Assembly (NCBI RefSeq): GCF_016428585.1
Contig: NZ_JAELVR010000013.1
Coordinates: 1-64,000, forward strand
DNA length: 64,000 bases
Direction: 5' to 3'
DNA from: Sedimentitalea arenosa
Lineage (GTDB): Bacteria; Pseudomonadota; Alphaproteobacteria; Rhodobacterales; Rhodobacteraceae
The position numbers and the translations under genes were made by a program. The notes beneath the pieces are model-generated. The model did not search any database and was not told the DNA's origin. It was given only the letters and a program-made list of their open reading frames with translations. This document shows positions 36,617 through 45,983 of this stretch, one piece after another (the first letter of the stretch is position 1; each line of letters starts with the position of its first letter).

Positions 36617-36712
36617 ACGAATCGCCCGGCGTCGCCCAAGGACGACACCGGGCTTCTCAGCCTCACGCGATCCGCGGACCGGTACCGCAGATCCCATGCC
36701 GAAAGGTTTGTC

Positions 36713-37546
36713 ATGCCCCGGACACTCTCAGACATGGCGGTCGAAGTTCTGACAACCGCGGAGGGCAGGCAAAAGACAGCACTCTCGCGCAGACACGCCG
36801 CCGCATGGTTCGCCGCGCGGCGGGGCGACGCCGCCGCGATCGAGATCGGACGGGCTGACCCGCCGCTGCACCCGGCACGCCCCGCCGCCCCACAATTGCT
36901 CTCACCCCGCGACGTGCCGCGCCGACGCCCGGGCAGCCCGGCAGGCCGCATCGCGCTGCTGCATGCCGTCGCGCATATCGAACTCAACGCCGTCGATCTG
37001 CACTGGGACATCATCGCGCGGTTTGCGGAAATACCCATGCCGATGGGCTTCTATGACGACTGGGTCAAGGCCGCAGACGAGGAGAGCAAGCATTTCAACC
37101 TGATGTGCGATTGCCTCGAGGAGCTTGGCAGCCACTACGGCGCCCTGCCCGCCCATGCCGGAATGTGGCGCGCGGCCGAAGACACGGCCGAGGATATCAT
37201 GGGACGGCTGGCCGTGGTGCCGATGGTGCTGGAGGCGCGCGGGCTCGACGTCACGCCCGGCATGATCGACGTGTTTCGCAAGGCCGGCCTGACCTCGCCG
37301 GTGGCCGCGCTGGAAACGATCTATGCCGAGGAGGTGAGCCATGTCGCCTATGGCTCCAAATGGTTCCACTTCCTCTGTGGGCGGCACGAGCTCGACCCCA
37401 AGGAGGTATTTCACACCCTGGTGCGACGCTACTTTCACAGCACGCTGAAGCCGCCCTTCAACGAGGAAAAGCGCGCCGAGGCCGGCCTGCCGCCGGATTT
37501 CTACTGGCCTCTGACCGAAAATGAGGCAGACGCCAACCCGGCGTGA
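36713..37546 (+). CDS. Ferritin-like DUF455 family protein
   Basis: 277 residues. Metal-ligand motifs of a four-helix ferritin-like fold are present: HAVAHIELNAVD, ADEESKHFNLM, and YAEEVSHVAYGSKW. DUF455 proteins resemble diiron carboxylate proteins, but the reaction is unknown. Residues 1-75 are a poorly conserved leader rich in Pro, Arg and Ala. It starts 96 nt after the lipoprotein gene and could share its transcript. Cytoplasmic by lack of signal peptide. Confidence 0.85.
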   Translation: MPRTLSDMAVEVLTTAEGRQKTALSRRHAAAWFAARRGDAAAIEIGRADPPLHPARPAAPQLLSPRDVPRRRPGSPAGRIALLHAVAHIELNAVDLHWDIIARFAEIPMPMGFYDDWVKAADEESKHFNLMCDCLEELGSHYGALPAHAGMWRAAEDTAEDIMGRLAVVPMVLEARGLDVTPGMIDVFRKAGLTSPVAALETIYAEEVSHVAYGSKWFHFLCGRHELDPKEVFHTLVRRYFHSTLKPPFNEEKRAEAGLPPDFYWPLTENEADANPA

Positions 37547-37716
37547 ACCGCCGATCCCCGCTGAAAAAGCCCCTGCAAATCGGCGGTTTCTTGCCAGTTT
37601 GCGGCGTTTCGTCCCGCCTCCGGCCAAATCCGGCCCGATCGGCTTGCCCGAAGTTTGAGCGCCGACTATGCAGCTTCGGAGCGGATGGAAAGCCACGTGC
37701 TTTCGCCGCGAGGGGG

Positions 37717-39108
37717 ATGGACAAGGAACGGCGCGTGCGCACACGCTTGGCAATAAAAACCCATGCGATCTTGGAGAGCATCTTTCCGGAACGCAGACTC
37801 TTCCTGAAATCCGACACCGACACGCGGTTCATCCGACTGCGACCCTCGACGCAGCTCGTGGCCTTCACGGGCACCGCCGTCGTCGTCGCCTGGGCGATCG
37901 TGGCGACCGCCATCCTGCTGATGGACGGGATCGGCGCGGGCAATTTCCGCGAGCAGGCCCGCCGGGACCAGGTCGCCTACCAGGAACGGCTGAACGAATT
38001 GTCCCGCGAACGCGATGCGCGGGCGGACGAGGCGCTGGCCGCGCAGGAACGTTTCAACGCGGCGCTGTTGCAGATTTCGGCCATGCAGTCCGAATTGCTG
38101 CAATCCGAAACCCGCCGGCACGAGCTGGAGACGGGCATAGAGGTGATCCAGAGCACGCTGCGCGACACGATGAAGGACAACAAGAATGTTCGCGCCCAGA
38201 TCGTCGCCCTGCAGGAACAGATCGACCCGTCGACTGATACCCGCATGGCTGACGCCGGGTCGCCCGTGCCGATGACCTTCATGGCGGATGCGCTGTCGCG
38301 CACCGCCGAGGAGCGCGACCAGATTCTCGCCGACGCGCAGGCGGCGCTGCACAGCGCCGAGGAACTGGAACACGAACTCAAGCTGGTCAACGAGCGCAAC
38401 GACGAGATTTTCCGCCAGCTCGAAGAGGCGATGACGATTTCGGTCCAACCGCTGGACAAGATGTTCCGCAGCGCCGGTATGCCGACCGATTCGATCCTCG
38501 AACAGGTGCGCCGGGGCTATAGCGGCCAGGGCGGCCCCCTGACCCCGCTCAGCTTCACCACGCGGGGCGAGGACGATCCGTCGCCGGACGAACTGCGCGC
38601 CAACCGCATCCTCAGCCAGATGGACCTGTTGAACATGTACCGCATCGCCGCCGAACGCGCGCCGTTCGCCAGCCCGGTCAAATCGGCGGTCCGATACACC
38701 AGCAGCTTCGGCTACCGGCGCGACCCCAAGACCGGCGGACGCCGGATGCACAATGGCGCGGATTTCGCCGGTCGTCCCGGCACCAATATCTATGCCACCG
38801 CGGACGGGGTCGTCACCTTCGCCGGTTGGCAATCCGGCTTCGGGCGCCTGGTCCGGATCCAGCACGACTTCGGGATCGAAACCTACTATGCGCACAATTC
38901 GCGCATTCGGGTGAAGAAGGGCCAAAGGGTCTCGCGCGGGGATCACATCTCTGATATGGGGAGCACCGGACGGGTTACCGGAACCCACCTTCATTACGAA
39001 GTCCGGGTCAACGGAAAACCTGTTAATCCCATGATCTACATCAAGGCTGCCAGAAATGTTTTCGAAGAGCAAAATCAACGAGCCAGCGTCCAAAACAACG
39101 ACAGATGA
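37717..39108 (+). CDS. M23 family metallopeptidase (LmdC-like), membrane anchored
   Basis: 463 residues from ATG 37717; a GTG at 37735 with AAGGAA 6 nt upstream is an equally good start. One membrane segment (about 45-68), a long periplasmic coiled coil (about 80-250) and a C-terminal M23 endopeptidase domain (about 325-445). The zinc site motifs are RMHNGADFAG (HxxxD) and GTHLHYEVRVNG (HxH). It likely cuts peptidoglycan crosslinks. Its last 53 nt overlap the bactofilin start, a pairing seen widely in alphaproteobacteria where bactofilin positions the peptidase and shapes the cell. Confidence 0.92.
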   Translation: MDKERRVRTRLAIKTHAILESIFPERRLFLKSDTDTRFIRLRPSTQLVAFTGTAVVVAWAIVATAILLMDGIGAGNFREQARRDQVAYQERLNELSRERDARADEALAAQERFNAALLQISAMQSELLQSETRRHELETGIEVIQSTLRDTMKDNKNVRAQIVALQEQIDPSTDTRMADAGSPVPMTFMADALSRTAEERDQILADAQAALHSAEELEHELKLVNERNDEIFRQLEEAMTISVQPLDKMFRSAGMPTDSILEQVRRGYSGQGGPLTPLSFTTRGEDDPSPDELRANRILSQMDLLNMYRIAAERAPFASPVKSAVRYTSSFGYRRDPKTGGRRMHNGADFAGRPGTNIYATADGVVTFAGWQSGFGRLVRIQHDFGIETYYAHNSRIRVKKGQRVSRGDHISDMGSTGRVTGTHLHYEVRVNGKPVNPMIYIKAARNVFEEQNQRASVQNNDR

Positions 39109-39595
39109 CGCTAAGCCCACGGCGACAGGCGCACCCTCGGCCCCGGTATCCGGCGACTACAAACCCAGCGCACCCAAGCCAAAGCCGCCCGCGTCGACCC
39201 TGTCGGCAGACCTGCACATCACCGGCAACATCAAGACCAGCGGCGACATCCAGGTCGAAGGCACGGTCGAAGGCGATATCCGCGCCCACCTGCTGACGAT
39301 CGGCGAGAGCGCGACGATCAAGGGCGAAGTGACGGCCGATGACGTGGTGATCAATGGGCGAATCGTTGGACGCGTGCGCGGCCTGAAGGTGCGCCTGACC
39401 TCGACCGCGCGGGTCGAAGGCGACATCATCCACAAGACCATCGCGATCGAGAGCGGCGCCCATTTCGAAGGCTCGGTGCAGCGCCAGGACGATCCGTTGA
39501 ACCCCGGCCGCAGCGGCAAGTCGCCCGGCGCGAATCCGGCAGCCACCGGCGGGAACCAGGCAGCGCCCGCTTCCAAGACAGACGCGGTCGGCTGA
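39056..39595 (+). CDS. Bactofilin (polymer-forming cytoskeletal protein)
   Basis: 179 residues. A central beta-helix of repeated short strands (about 48-145) with the family's TLSADLHITGNIKTSGDIQVEG pattern is flanked by disordered Pro/Ala/Lys tails. Bactofilins polymerise without nucleotides into membrane-associated filaments. The start ATG lies 53 nt inside the M23 peptidase frame, so the two are tightly coupled. A perfect terminator follows at 39625. Confidence 0.93.
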   Translation: MFSKSKINEPASKTTTDDAKPTATGAPSAPVSGDYKPSAPKPKPPASTLSADLHITGNIKTSGDIQVEGTVEGDIRAHLLTIGESATIKGEVTADDVVINGRIVGRVRGLKVRLTSTARVEGDIIHKTIAIESGAHFEGSVQRQDDPLNPGRSGKSPGANPAATGGNQAAPASKTDAVG

Positions 39596-39624
39596 TCGAT
39601 CAGACCAAGCGCGGTCCGAACAAC

Positions 39625-39665
39625 AAAGGGCGTCCCCGGTCAGCCGGGGACGCCCTTTTCCTTTG
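39625..39665 (+). terminator. Rho-independent terminator after bactofilin
   Basis: A 15-bp perfect stem (39625-39639 with 39644-39658), 4-nt loop TCAG, GC-rich core GGGCGTCCCCGG and a T-rich tail. It ends the M23/bactofilin transcript and, being symmetric, may also stop the convergent cyclophilin operon. Confidence 0.92.
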
Positions 39666-39679
39666 AGTGACCGGCCGCG

Positions 39680-40228
39680 TCAGTCCGTGACCGTCACCGA
39701 GGTCATCACGTCGGGTTGTCCGATGACGGCCCCGTTGCGCCCCTCGCCGCGCTTGATCGCGTCGACCACGTCCATGCCATCGGTCACGCGGCCGACGACC
39801 GTGTAGTCGCCGTTCAGGAAATGGCCGGCATCGAACATGATGAAGAACTGGCTGTTCGCACTGTCGGGACTCTGGGCGCGCGCCATGCCGACGACGCCGC
39901 GGTCGAACGGCACATCCGAGAATTCCGCCGCGAGGTTCGGCTTGTCCGAACCGCCCATCCCGGCACGGCGCATGTCGCCGCCCATCTTGCCGAACTGGAC
40001 ATCGCCGGTCTGCGCCATGAAGCCGTCGATCACGCGGTGAAACACCACCCCGTCATAAGCGCCTTCCTCGGCAAGTTCGGAAATCCGGGCCACGTGGCCC
40101 GGAGCCACCTCTTCCAGCAGGTCGATGGTGACGGTGCCATTGGCCCCCTCGCCTTCGATCTGGATCTGCAATTCGGTGGCGAGCACCGGGCTCGCCAGAA
40201 GCGCGAAGGCGCAGGCCAGCTTACGCAT
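39680..40228 (-). CDS. Periplasmic peptidylprolyl isomerase (cyclophilin)
   Basis: 182 residues with signal peptide (cleavage after LAT, about 18). Cyclophilin motifs: FHRVIDGFMAQTGD, GVVGMARAQSPDSANSQFFI and FLNGDYTVVGRV. It catalyses cis-trans isomerisation of proline bonds in exported proteins. It overlaps the cytoplasmic cyclophilin gene by 8 nt, so the pair arose by tandem duplication and is read together. The active-site arginine (FHR) is kept. Confidence 0.92.
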   Translation of the reverse strand: MRKLACAFALLASPVLATELQIQIEGEGANGTVTIDLLEEVAPGHVARISELAEEGAYDGVVFHRVIDGFMAQTGDVQFGKMGGDMRRAGMGGSDKPNLAAEFSDVPFDRGVVGMARAQSPDSANSQFFIMFDAGHFLNGDYTVVGRVTDGMDVVDAIKRGEGRNGAVIGQPDVMTSVTVTD

Positions 40229-40727
40229 CGGCGGCCACCTTGACGCTGATCATCCGGTCGGGTGCCGCTGGCGGCTCGCCGCGCGCGATGGCGTCGACAT
40301 GTTCCATCCCCGACAGAACGCGACCGTAAACGGTGTATTGCCCGTTCAGGAAATCATTGTCCTTGAAATTGATGAAGAACTGCGAATTCGCGCTGTTTGG
40401 GTTGGACGACCGCGCGGCGCCCAGCGTGCCGCGGCTGTGCGGCAGCTTCGAGAACTCGGCCGGAAGGTCGTCCATGTCCGACCCGCCGGTTCCGGCCATG
40501 CGGATGTTGAACCCGTCTTCCATGTTGCCGTGCTGCACGTCCCCGGTCTGCGCCATGAAGCCGTCGATCACGCGGTGAAAGCACACGTTGTCATAGGCTC
40601 CGGCACGGGCAAGGTCCTTCATCCGCTGCGTGTGCAGGGGCGCCACCTCGGCCAGAAGTTCGATCACCACGGTGCCGTCCTTCAGTTCCATCAGAATGGT
40701 GTTTTCGGGGTCTTTGATCTCGGCCAT
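40221..40727 (-). CDS. ppiB: Cytoplasmic peptidylprolyl isomerase (cyclophilin)
   Basis: 168 residues from ATG 40727, with no signal peptide. Motifs: FHRVIDGFMAQTGDVQHGN, GTLGAARSSNPNSANSQFFI and FLNGQYTVYGRV. First gene of a two-cyclophilin operon; the second copy at 39680 is exported. The gene is divergent from pgk across a 134-bp spacer. The longer in-frame extension upstream is not preceded by a ribosome site and is rejected. Confidence 0.92.
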   Translation of the reverse strand: MAEIKDPENTILMELKDGTVVIELLAEVAPLHTQRMKDLARAGAYDNVCFHRVIDGFMAQTGDVQHGNMEDGFNIRMAGTGGSDMDDLPAEFSKLPHSRGTLGAARSSNPNSANSQFFINFKDNDFLNGQYTVYGRVLSGMEHVDAIARGEPPAAPDRMISVKVAADA

Positions 40728-40861
40728 CTGGCTCTCCTGTCGTATTGAATTGCCGCGATACCTAAGCCGCGGGGCGACGAATGCCAAGTGAGGCATTGAC
40801 GATGGGCGGATTTGCGGGAAAAAGCGGCACAAAAGGTATTTTGGGACGAGGGATTTTCAGG

Positions 40862-42052
40862 ATGGCGTGGAACAGACTGGACGACATGGACCTGTCCGGA
40901 AAACGGGTTCTCGTGCGCGTCGACATCAACGTTCCGATGGACGACGGCGAAGTCACCGACGACACGCGGATCAGACGGCTCAAGCCGACGCTTGACCACA
41001 TCCTGGCCATGGGCGGCAAACCGATCCTGTTGGCCCATTTCGGCCGCCCCAAGGGACAGCATGTGCCGGACATGTCACTGCGCCCGCTGGTGCCGGCGCT
41101 CGAATCCGCCTTCGGCGTGCCGGTCGCCTTCTGCGCCGACAGCCGCGGCCCCGCCGCCGAAGCCGCCGTCGCCGGGCTCGCCGAGGGCCAGATCCTGCTG
41201 CTCGAGAACACCCGGTTCCATCCCGGGGAAGAAAAGAACGATGCAACGCTGGCCGCCGAGTTCGCGGCACTGGGCGACGTCTATTGCAACGATGCCTTCT
41301 CCTGCTCGCACCGGGCACACGCTTCGACCGAAGCCATCGCGCACCTCCTGCCCTCCTGTGCCGGTCGCCTGATGGAAGCCGAACTGACGGCGCTCGAAGC
41401 GGCGCTCTCGCGTCCCGAACGCCCGCTCGCGGCGCTGGTCGGCGGCGCCAAGGTCTCGACCAAGCTGACGCTGCTGGGCAACCTGGTGGAAAAGGTCGAT
41501 CATCTCGTCATCGGCGGCGGCATGGCCAACACCTTCCTCGCGGCGCAGGGCCACGACGTCGGCACGTCGCTTTGCGAGCACGACATGGCCGACACCGCGC
41601 GCGAAATCCTCGATCAGGCGCGCGAGGCGGGCTGCGCGATCCTGCTGCCGTCGGATGTGGTCGTGGCGCGCGAGTTCCGCGCCGGTGCCGAGAACGAGGT
41701 CGTGACCGCCGACAATTGCCCCTCCGACGCCATGATCCTCGACGCCGGCCCCGAGACCGTTTCGCGCATCAACGCCGTGCTTCAGACCGTGCGCACCCTG
41801 ATCTGGAACGGCCCGCTTGGCGCCTTCGAACTTCCGCCCTTCGATGCAGCCACGGTCGCGGCGGCGCGCAAGGCGGGCGCTCTCACGGGCGAAGGCCAGC
41901 TGGTCAGCGTTGCCGGCGGTGGTGACACGGTGGCAGCGCTGAACCACGCCGGCGTGGCACAGGATTTCACCTATGTCTCGACGGCAGGCGGCGCGTTTCT
42001 GGAATGGATGGAAGGCAAGGTCCTGCCCGGCGTCGCCGCGCTCGAGCGCTGA
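40862..42052 (+). CDS. pgk: Phosphoglycerate kinase
   Basis: 396 residues from ATG 40862. Substrate-binding [11 protein letters not shown] and DxN motifs at the N-terminus, [10 protein letters not shown], the hinge region and nucleotide-binding loops [12 protein letters not shown] and [13 protein letters not shown]. It transfers phosphate from 1,3-bisphosphoglycerate to ADP in glycolysis and the reverse in gluconeogenesis. It is followed by the class I aldolase gene after 119 nt. Confidence 0.97.
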   Translation: MAWNRLDDMDLSGKRVLVRVDINVPMDDGEVTDDTRIRRLKPTLDHILAMGGKPILLAHFGRPKGQHVPDMSLRPLVPALESAFGVPVAFCADSRGPAAEAAVAGLAEGQILLLENTRFHPGEEKNDATLAAEFAALGDVYCNDAFSCSHRAHASTEAIAHLLPSCAGRLMEAELTALEAALSRPERPLAALVGGAKVSTKLTLLGNLVEKVDHLVIGGGMANTFLAAQGHDVGTSLCEHDMADTAREILDQAREAGCAILLPSDVVVAREFRAGAENEVVTADNCPSDAMILDAGPETVSRINAVLQTVRTLIWNGPLGAFELPPFDAATVAAARKAGALTGEGQLVSVAGGGDTVAALNHAGVAQDFTYVSTAGGAFLEWMEGKVLPGVAALER

Positions 42053-42068
42053 CCGGACCGGCGTCGAC

Positions 42069-42082
42069 TTGCTAGCGCAAAC
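42069..42082. promoter_or_regulatory. Candidate LacI-type operator before the aldolase gene
   Basis: TTGC-TAGC-GCAA followed by AC has symmetric arms around a GCTAGC core, like operators of LacI-family regulators of central carbon metabolism such as CceR in Rhodobacter. It lies about 90 nt upstream of the aldolase ATG. One arm extends imperfectly, so this is only suggestive. Confidence 0.3.
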
Positions 42083-42171
42083 AGACTCCATGACCATTGA
42101 AACACCCCTGACCCTGGCCTAATCAGGTCCGGAAATCGACCCATGCCCGCGCAGCCACAGGAAGCAAACCC

Positions 42172-43065
42172 ATGTCCAAAGAAATCCAGACCAAGCAGAT
42201 GACCACGGGCAGCGGATTTGTCGCGGCATTGGACCAGAGCGGCGGATCGACCCCCAAGGCGCTCAAGCTCTACGGCGTGGAAGAAGACGCCTATGGCAAC
42301 GAAACCGAGATGTTCGATCTGATCCACCAGATGCGCGCCCGGATCATCAAGTCGCCGGCCTTCACCGGTGACAGCATCGTCGGCGCGATCCTGTTCGAAC
42401 AGACCATGGATCGCGAGATCGACGGCACGCCCACCGCGCAGTACCTTTGGGAGACCCGCGGCGTGGTTCCGTTCCTCAAGATCGACAAGGGCCTCGCCGA
42501 TGAGAAGGACGGCGTGCGCCTCATGAAACCGATGCCCGATCTCGACGCGCTGCTGGCGCGCGCGGTGCAGGCCGGAATCTTTGGCACCAAGATGCGCTCG
42601 GTAATCGATGCCGCGTCGCCCGGCGGCATCGCGGCCATCGTCTCCCAGCAGTTCGAAGTGGCGCGCAAGGTGCTGGCGCATGGCTTGGTGCCGATCATCG
42701 AACCCGAGGTCACCATCAGCATCGCCGACAAGGCCGAAGCCGAAGATCTCTTGCGCGACGAGATCGCCCGCCATCTCGACGCCCTGCCCGAAGACGTGCA
42801 GGTGATGCTCAAGCTGACCCTGCCGGAAACGCCGAACCAGTACGCCCCGCTGGTCGATCACCCCCGGGTGATGCGCGTCGTCGCGCTCTCCGGCGGGTAC
42901 AGCCGCGACGAAGCCAACGCGCGCCTGGCGCAGAACCGGGGCATCATCGCCTCCTTCTCGCGCGCCCTGACCGAAGGCCTGAGTGCCGACCAGAGCGACG
43001 AGGCGTTCGACCGGACCCTGGCCGAGACGATCGAAAGCATCCGCTCCGCTTCGGTCGCCGGCTGA
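42172..43065 (+). CDS. Fructose-bisphosphate aldolase, class I
   Basis: 297 residues, the bacterial class I form that uses a lysine Schiff base. N-terminal [36 protein letters not shown] (Schiff-base region) and [11 protein letters not shown] are typical. It splits fructose 1,6-bisphosphate to two trioses or runs the reverse. Rhodobacterales commonly carry this class I enzyme beside pgk. CAGGAAGC precedes the ATG. Confidence 0.93.
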   Translation: MSKEIQTKQMTTGSGFVAALDQSGGSTPKALKLYGVEEDAYGNETEMFDLIHQMRARIIKSPAFTGDSIVGAILFEQTMDREIDGTPTAQYLWETRGVVPFLKIDKGLADEKDGVRLMKPMPDLDALLARAVQAGIFGTKMRSVIDAASPGGIAAIVSQQFEVARKVLAHGLVPIIEPEVTISIADKAEAEDLLRDEIARHLDALPEDVQVMLKLTLPETPNQYAPLVDHPRVMRVVALSGGYSRDEANARLAQNRGIIASFSRALTEGLSADQSDEAFDRTLAETIESIRSASVAG

Positions 43066-43076
43066 AACCCTTCGCT

Positions 43077-43090
43077 CCCCGAAAACGGGG
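43077..43090 (+). terminator. Weak hairpin after the aldolase gene
   Basis: CCCCG-AAAA-CGGGG, 5-bp stem with a tetraloop, 12 nt after the aldolase stop. No T run, so it is at most a weak stop or mRNA end-protector. Confidence 0.35.
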
Positions 43091-43165
43091 GATTCACAAG
43101 GCGAATCACCTGTGCCATAGTGCGGTCAGACACCCGCCAAAAGGGTGCATGTGAGGCAGCAGATC

Positions 43166-43465
43166 GTGACCCGTTCGACCCGACCCGGCTTTGGAGCGCT
43201 GATCTATTTCGCGATCACCTTCGCGCTCGGTGCCTATTTCACCTTCGCCGCCGTGCAGGGAGATTACGGCCTGTTCCGGCGGGTCGAGATCACGGCCGAG
43301 ACCGACGCGCTTCGCCAGACGCTCGGCCAGTTGCAGATCGAAATCGCCGCGCTCGAAAACCTGACTCGGCGGCTGTCCGACGAGTATCTCGATCTCGACC
43401 TGCTCGACGAGCAGGCCCGCTCGGTGCTCGGCCTGCTGCGCCCGGATGAGCTGGTCATCCGCTGA
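43166..43465 (+). CDS. Septum formation initiator family protein (FtsB/DivIC-like)
   Basis: 99 residues from GTG 43166 (GAGG 9 nt upstream); upstream in-frame GTGs at 43145 and 43151 are less likely because homologues start MTR-x-TRP as here. A membrane segment (about 8-28, ALIYFAITFALGAYFTF) and a short coiled coil (about 44-75, with LRQTLGQLQIEIAALE) match the FtsB/DivIC fold of the divisome linker. Placed directly upstream of the pdh operon, as often found in alphaproteobacteria. Confidence 0.88.
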   Translation: MTRSTRPGFGALIYFAITFALGAYFTFAAVQGDYGLFRRVEITAETDALRQTLGQLQIEIAALENLTRRLSDEYLDLDLLDEQARSVLGLLRPDELVIR

Positions 43466-43511
43466 CCGGACCCCGATTTTCACTCGCAACCGGGCGCGAT
43501 ATTCGATATTG

Positions 43512-43531
43512 ATAGTTTAAGGCTAAACTAT
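43512..43531. promoter_or_regulatory. AT-rich palindromic operator candidate of the pdh operon
   Basis: Perfect inverted repeat ATAGTTTA-AGGC-TAAACTAT, 8-bp arms with a 4-bp centre, 24 nt before the pdhA ATG. It stands out in very GC-rich DNA and is preceded by GATATTCGATATTGAT, so it probably overlaps the promoter. It looks like a dimeric-regulator site; the regulator is unknown. Confidence 0.65.
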
Positions 43532-43555
43532 TCATCCGGACGGGGAGTGACCGCG

Positions 43556-44566
43556 ATGGCAGCGCGCAAGAGTGCGAAGAAACCGAACGTGTCGGCGGAC
43601 GAACTCAAGACCTATTACCGCGAGATGCTTCTGATCCGCCGCTTCGAGGAAAAAGCCGGCCAGCTCTACGGCATGGGACTGATCGGCGGCTTCTGCCACC
43701 TCTACATCGGGCAGGAAGCGGTCGTGGTCGGGCTCGAAGCCGCCGCCGAAGAGGGCGACAAGCGGATCACGTCCTATCGCGATCACGGCCACATGCTCGC
43801 CTGTGGCATGGACCCGAACGGTGTCATGGCCGAACTCACCGGGCGCGAGGGCGGCTATTCCAAGGGCAAGGGCGGCTCCATGCACATGTTCTCCAAGGAA
43901 AAGGATTTCTATGGCGGGCATGGCATCGTGGCGGCCCAGGTGCCGCTGGGCGCGGGGCTCGCCTTCTCGGACAAGTACAAGGGCAACGACCGGGTGACCT
44001 TCACCTATTTCGGCGACGGTGCAGCGAATCAGGGCCAGGTCTATGAAAGCTTCAACATGGCCGCCCTCTGGGCATTGCCGGTCATCTTCGTGATCGAGAA
44101 CAACCAGTATGCCATGGGCACGGCGCAACAGCGCTCGACCTCCTCGCCCGACATCTATCACCGGGGCGAGGCCTTCGGGATTCCCGGCGAGATGGTCGAC
44201 GGAATGAACGTGCTGGCGGTCAAGGAGGCCGGCGAGAAAGCCGTGGCCCACTGCCGCGCCGGCAAGGGCCCCTACATCCTGGAAATCAAGACCTACCGCT
44301 ACCGCGGTCATTCGATGTCGGACCCCGCCAAGTATCGCACCCGCGAGGAGGTGCAGAAGATGCGCGAGGAACGCGATCCGATCGAACAGGTGCGCGGCCT
44401 GTTGTTGACCGGCGAGCACGCCAGCGAGGACGACCTCAAGGCGATCGACAAGGAGATCAAGCAGATCGTCAACGCCGCGGCAGACTTCGCCAAGGACAGC
44501 CCGGAACCGGCGCTGGACGAATTGTGGACAGACATCACCGCCGAAACGGCGCCGCAGACCGCATGA
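43556..44566 (+). CDS. pdhA: Pyruvate dehydrogenase E1 component, alpha subunit
   Basis: 336 residues from ATG 43556, chosen over GTG 43547 because GGGGAG lies 8 nt upstream of the ATG. Thiamine diphosphate motif GDGAANQGQVYESFNMAALWALPVIFVIENN (GDG...NN), and the phosphorylation-loop region YRYRGHSMSDPAKYRT. It decarboxylates pyruvate with the beta subunit and hands acetyl groups to lipoyl domains. First gene of pdhA-pdhB-pdhC, spaced 12 and 10 nt. Confidence 0.96.
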   Translation: MAARKSAKKPNVSADELKTYYREMLLIRRFEEKAGQLYGMGLIGGFCHLYIGQEAVVVGLEAAAEEGDKRITSYRDHGHMLACGMDPNGVMAELTGREGGYSKGKGGSMHMFSKEKDFYGGHGIVAAQVPLGAGLAFSDKYKGNDRVTFTYFGDGAANQGQVYESFNMAALWALPVIFVIENNQYAMGTAQQRSTSSPDIYHRGEAFGIPGEMVDGMNVLAVKEAGEKAVAHCRAGKGPYILEIKTYRYRGHSMSDPAKYRTREEVQKMREERDPIEQVRGLLLTGEHASEDDLKAIDKEIKQIVNAAADFAKDSPEPALDELWTDITAETAPQTA

Positions 44567-44578
44567 GGGGCTGAACCG

Positions 44579-45973
44579 ATGGCAACCGAAATCCTGATGC
44601 CCGCCCTGTCCCCGACGATGGAAGAGGGCACGCTGGCAAAATGGCTGGTCAAGGAGGGCGACAGCGTGTCCTCCGGCGATATCCTGGCCGAGATCGAAAC
44701 CGACAAGGCCACGATGGAATTCGAGGCGGTGGACGAAGGCACCATCGGAAAGCTGCTCATCGCCGAGGGCACCGAGGGCGTGAAGGTCAACACCGCCATC
44801 GCGCTGCTGCTGGAAGACGGCGAGTCGGCGGACGACCTGCCGGAGGCCGCGCCCGCGGCCGACGCGGGCAAGGAGGCGGCCGCCGATGGCGGCTCCGACG
44901 CGCCCGCTCCTGCTCCGAAAGCCAGGGAAACCGATCCGGGCGACCATGCGGAACCGGAGGCGCCCGAACCTGACTGGCCCGACGGCACCAAGCTGAAACA
45001 GCAGACCGTCCGCGAAGCCCTGCGCGACGCCATGGCCGAGGAAATGCGCGCCGACGACACCGTCTTCCTGATGGGCGAGGAAGTCGCCGAGTACCAGGGC
45101 GCCTACAAGATCAGCCAGGGCCTTCTCGACGAGTTCGGCGCCAAGCGCGTCATCGACACCCCGATCACCGAACATGGCTTCACCGGCATCGCGGTCGGTG
45201 CGGCCTTTGGCGGGCTCCGTCCGATCGTCGAATTCATGACCTTCAACTTCGCCATGCAGGCGATGGACCAGATCATCAACTCCGCCGCCAAGACGCTCTA
45301 CATGTCCGGCGGCCAGATGGGCGCTCCGATGGTGTTCCGCGGTCCCAACGGTGCCGCCGCCCGCGTCGCCGCCCAGCACAGCCAGGACTTCGCCGCCTGG
45401 TTCATGCAGATCCCCGGCCTCAAGGTGGCGATGCCCTTCTCCGCCTCCGACGCCAAGGGCCTGCTGAAGACCGCGATCCGCGATCCCAACCCGGTGATCT
45501 TCCTGGAAAACGAAATCCTGTACGGACGCAGCTTCGACGTGCCGGATCTCGACGACTACACCGTGCCCTTCGGCAAGGCCCGCATCTGGCGCGAAGGCGA
45601 TGACGTGACCATCGTCAGCTTCGGCATCGGCATGAAATACGCGCTCGAAGCCGCCGAAAAGCTGGCCCAGGACGGCATCGACGCCGAAGTTCTCGACCTG
45701 CGCACCCTGCGCCCGATGGACACCGACGCGATCATCCGCTCCGTCAAGAAGACCAACCGCTGCGTCACCGTCGAGGAGGGTTGGCCACAGGGCTCGGTCG
45801 GCAGCTACATCAGTTCGGTCCTGATGCAGCAGGCCTTCGACTACCTCGACGCGCCGGTCATCACCTGCACCGGAAAGGACGTGCCCATGCCCTATGCCGC
45901 AAATCTCGAAAAGCACGCGCTGGTCACCACCGAGGAGGTGATCGAAGCCGTCAAGCAAGTGACCTACAGCTGA
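44579..45973 (+). CDS. pdhB: Pyruvate dehydrogenase E1 component, beta subunit, with N-terminal lipoyl domain
   Basis: 464 residues, longer than ordinary beta subunits because residues 1-80 are a lipoyl domain with the modified lysine in [15 protein letters not shown], followed by an Ala/Pro linker (about 84-130). The E1 beta domain (about 137-464) shows [20 protein letters not shown] and [28 protein letters not shown]. Lipoyl-bearing E1 beta subunits are known in alphaproteobacteria such as Sinorhizobium and Zymomonas. The linker shares 66 identical bases with pdhC. Confidence 0.96.
   Translation: MATEILMPALSPTMEEGTLAKWLVKEGDSVSSGDILAEIETDKATMEFEAVDEGTIGKLLIAEGTEGVKVNTAIALLLEDGESADDLPEAAPAADAGKEAAADGGSDAPAPAPKARETDPGDHAEPEAPEPDWPDGTKLKQQTVREALRDAMAEEMRADDTVFLMGEEVAEYQGAYKISQGLLDEFGAKRVIDTPITEHGFTGIAVGAAFGGLRPIVEFMTFNFAMQAMDQIINSAAKTLYMSGGQMGAPMVFRGPNGAAARVAAQHSQDFAAWFMQIPGLKVAMPFSASDAKGLLKTAIRDPNPVIFLENEILYGRSFDVPDLDDYTVPFGKARIWREGDDVTIVSFGIGMKYALEAAEKLAQDGIDAEVLDLRTLRPMDTDAIIRSVKKTNRCVTVEEGWPQGSVGSYISSVLMQQAFDYLDAPVITCTGKDVPMPYAANLEKHALVTTEEVIEAVKQVTYS
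44842..44907 (+). repeat. 66-bp identical repeat, copy 1, in the pdhB linker
   Basis: This stretch is base-for-base identical to 46271-46336 and in the same frame. It encodes an [17 protein letters not shown]-type Ala-rich linker between lipoyl and catalytic domains. Such exact identity in coding DNA suggests recent duplication or gene conversion. Confidence 0.9.
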
Positions 45974-45983
45974 GGAACGCGCC

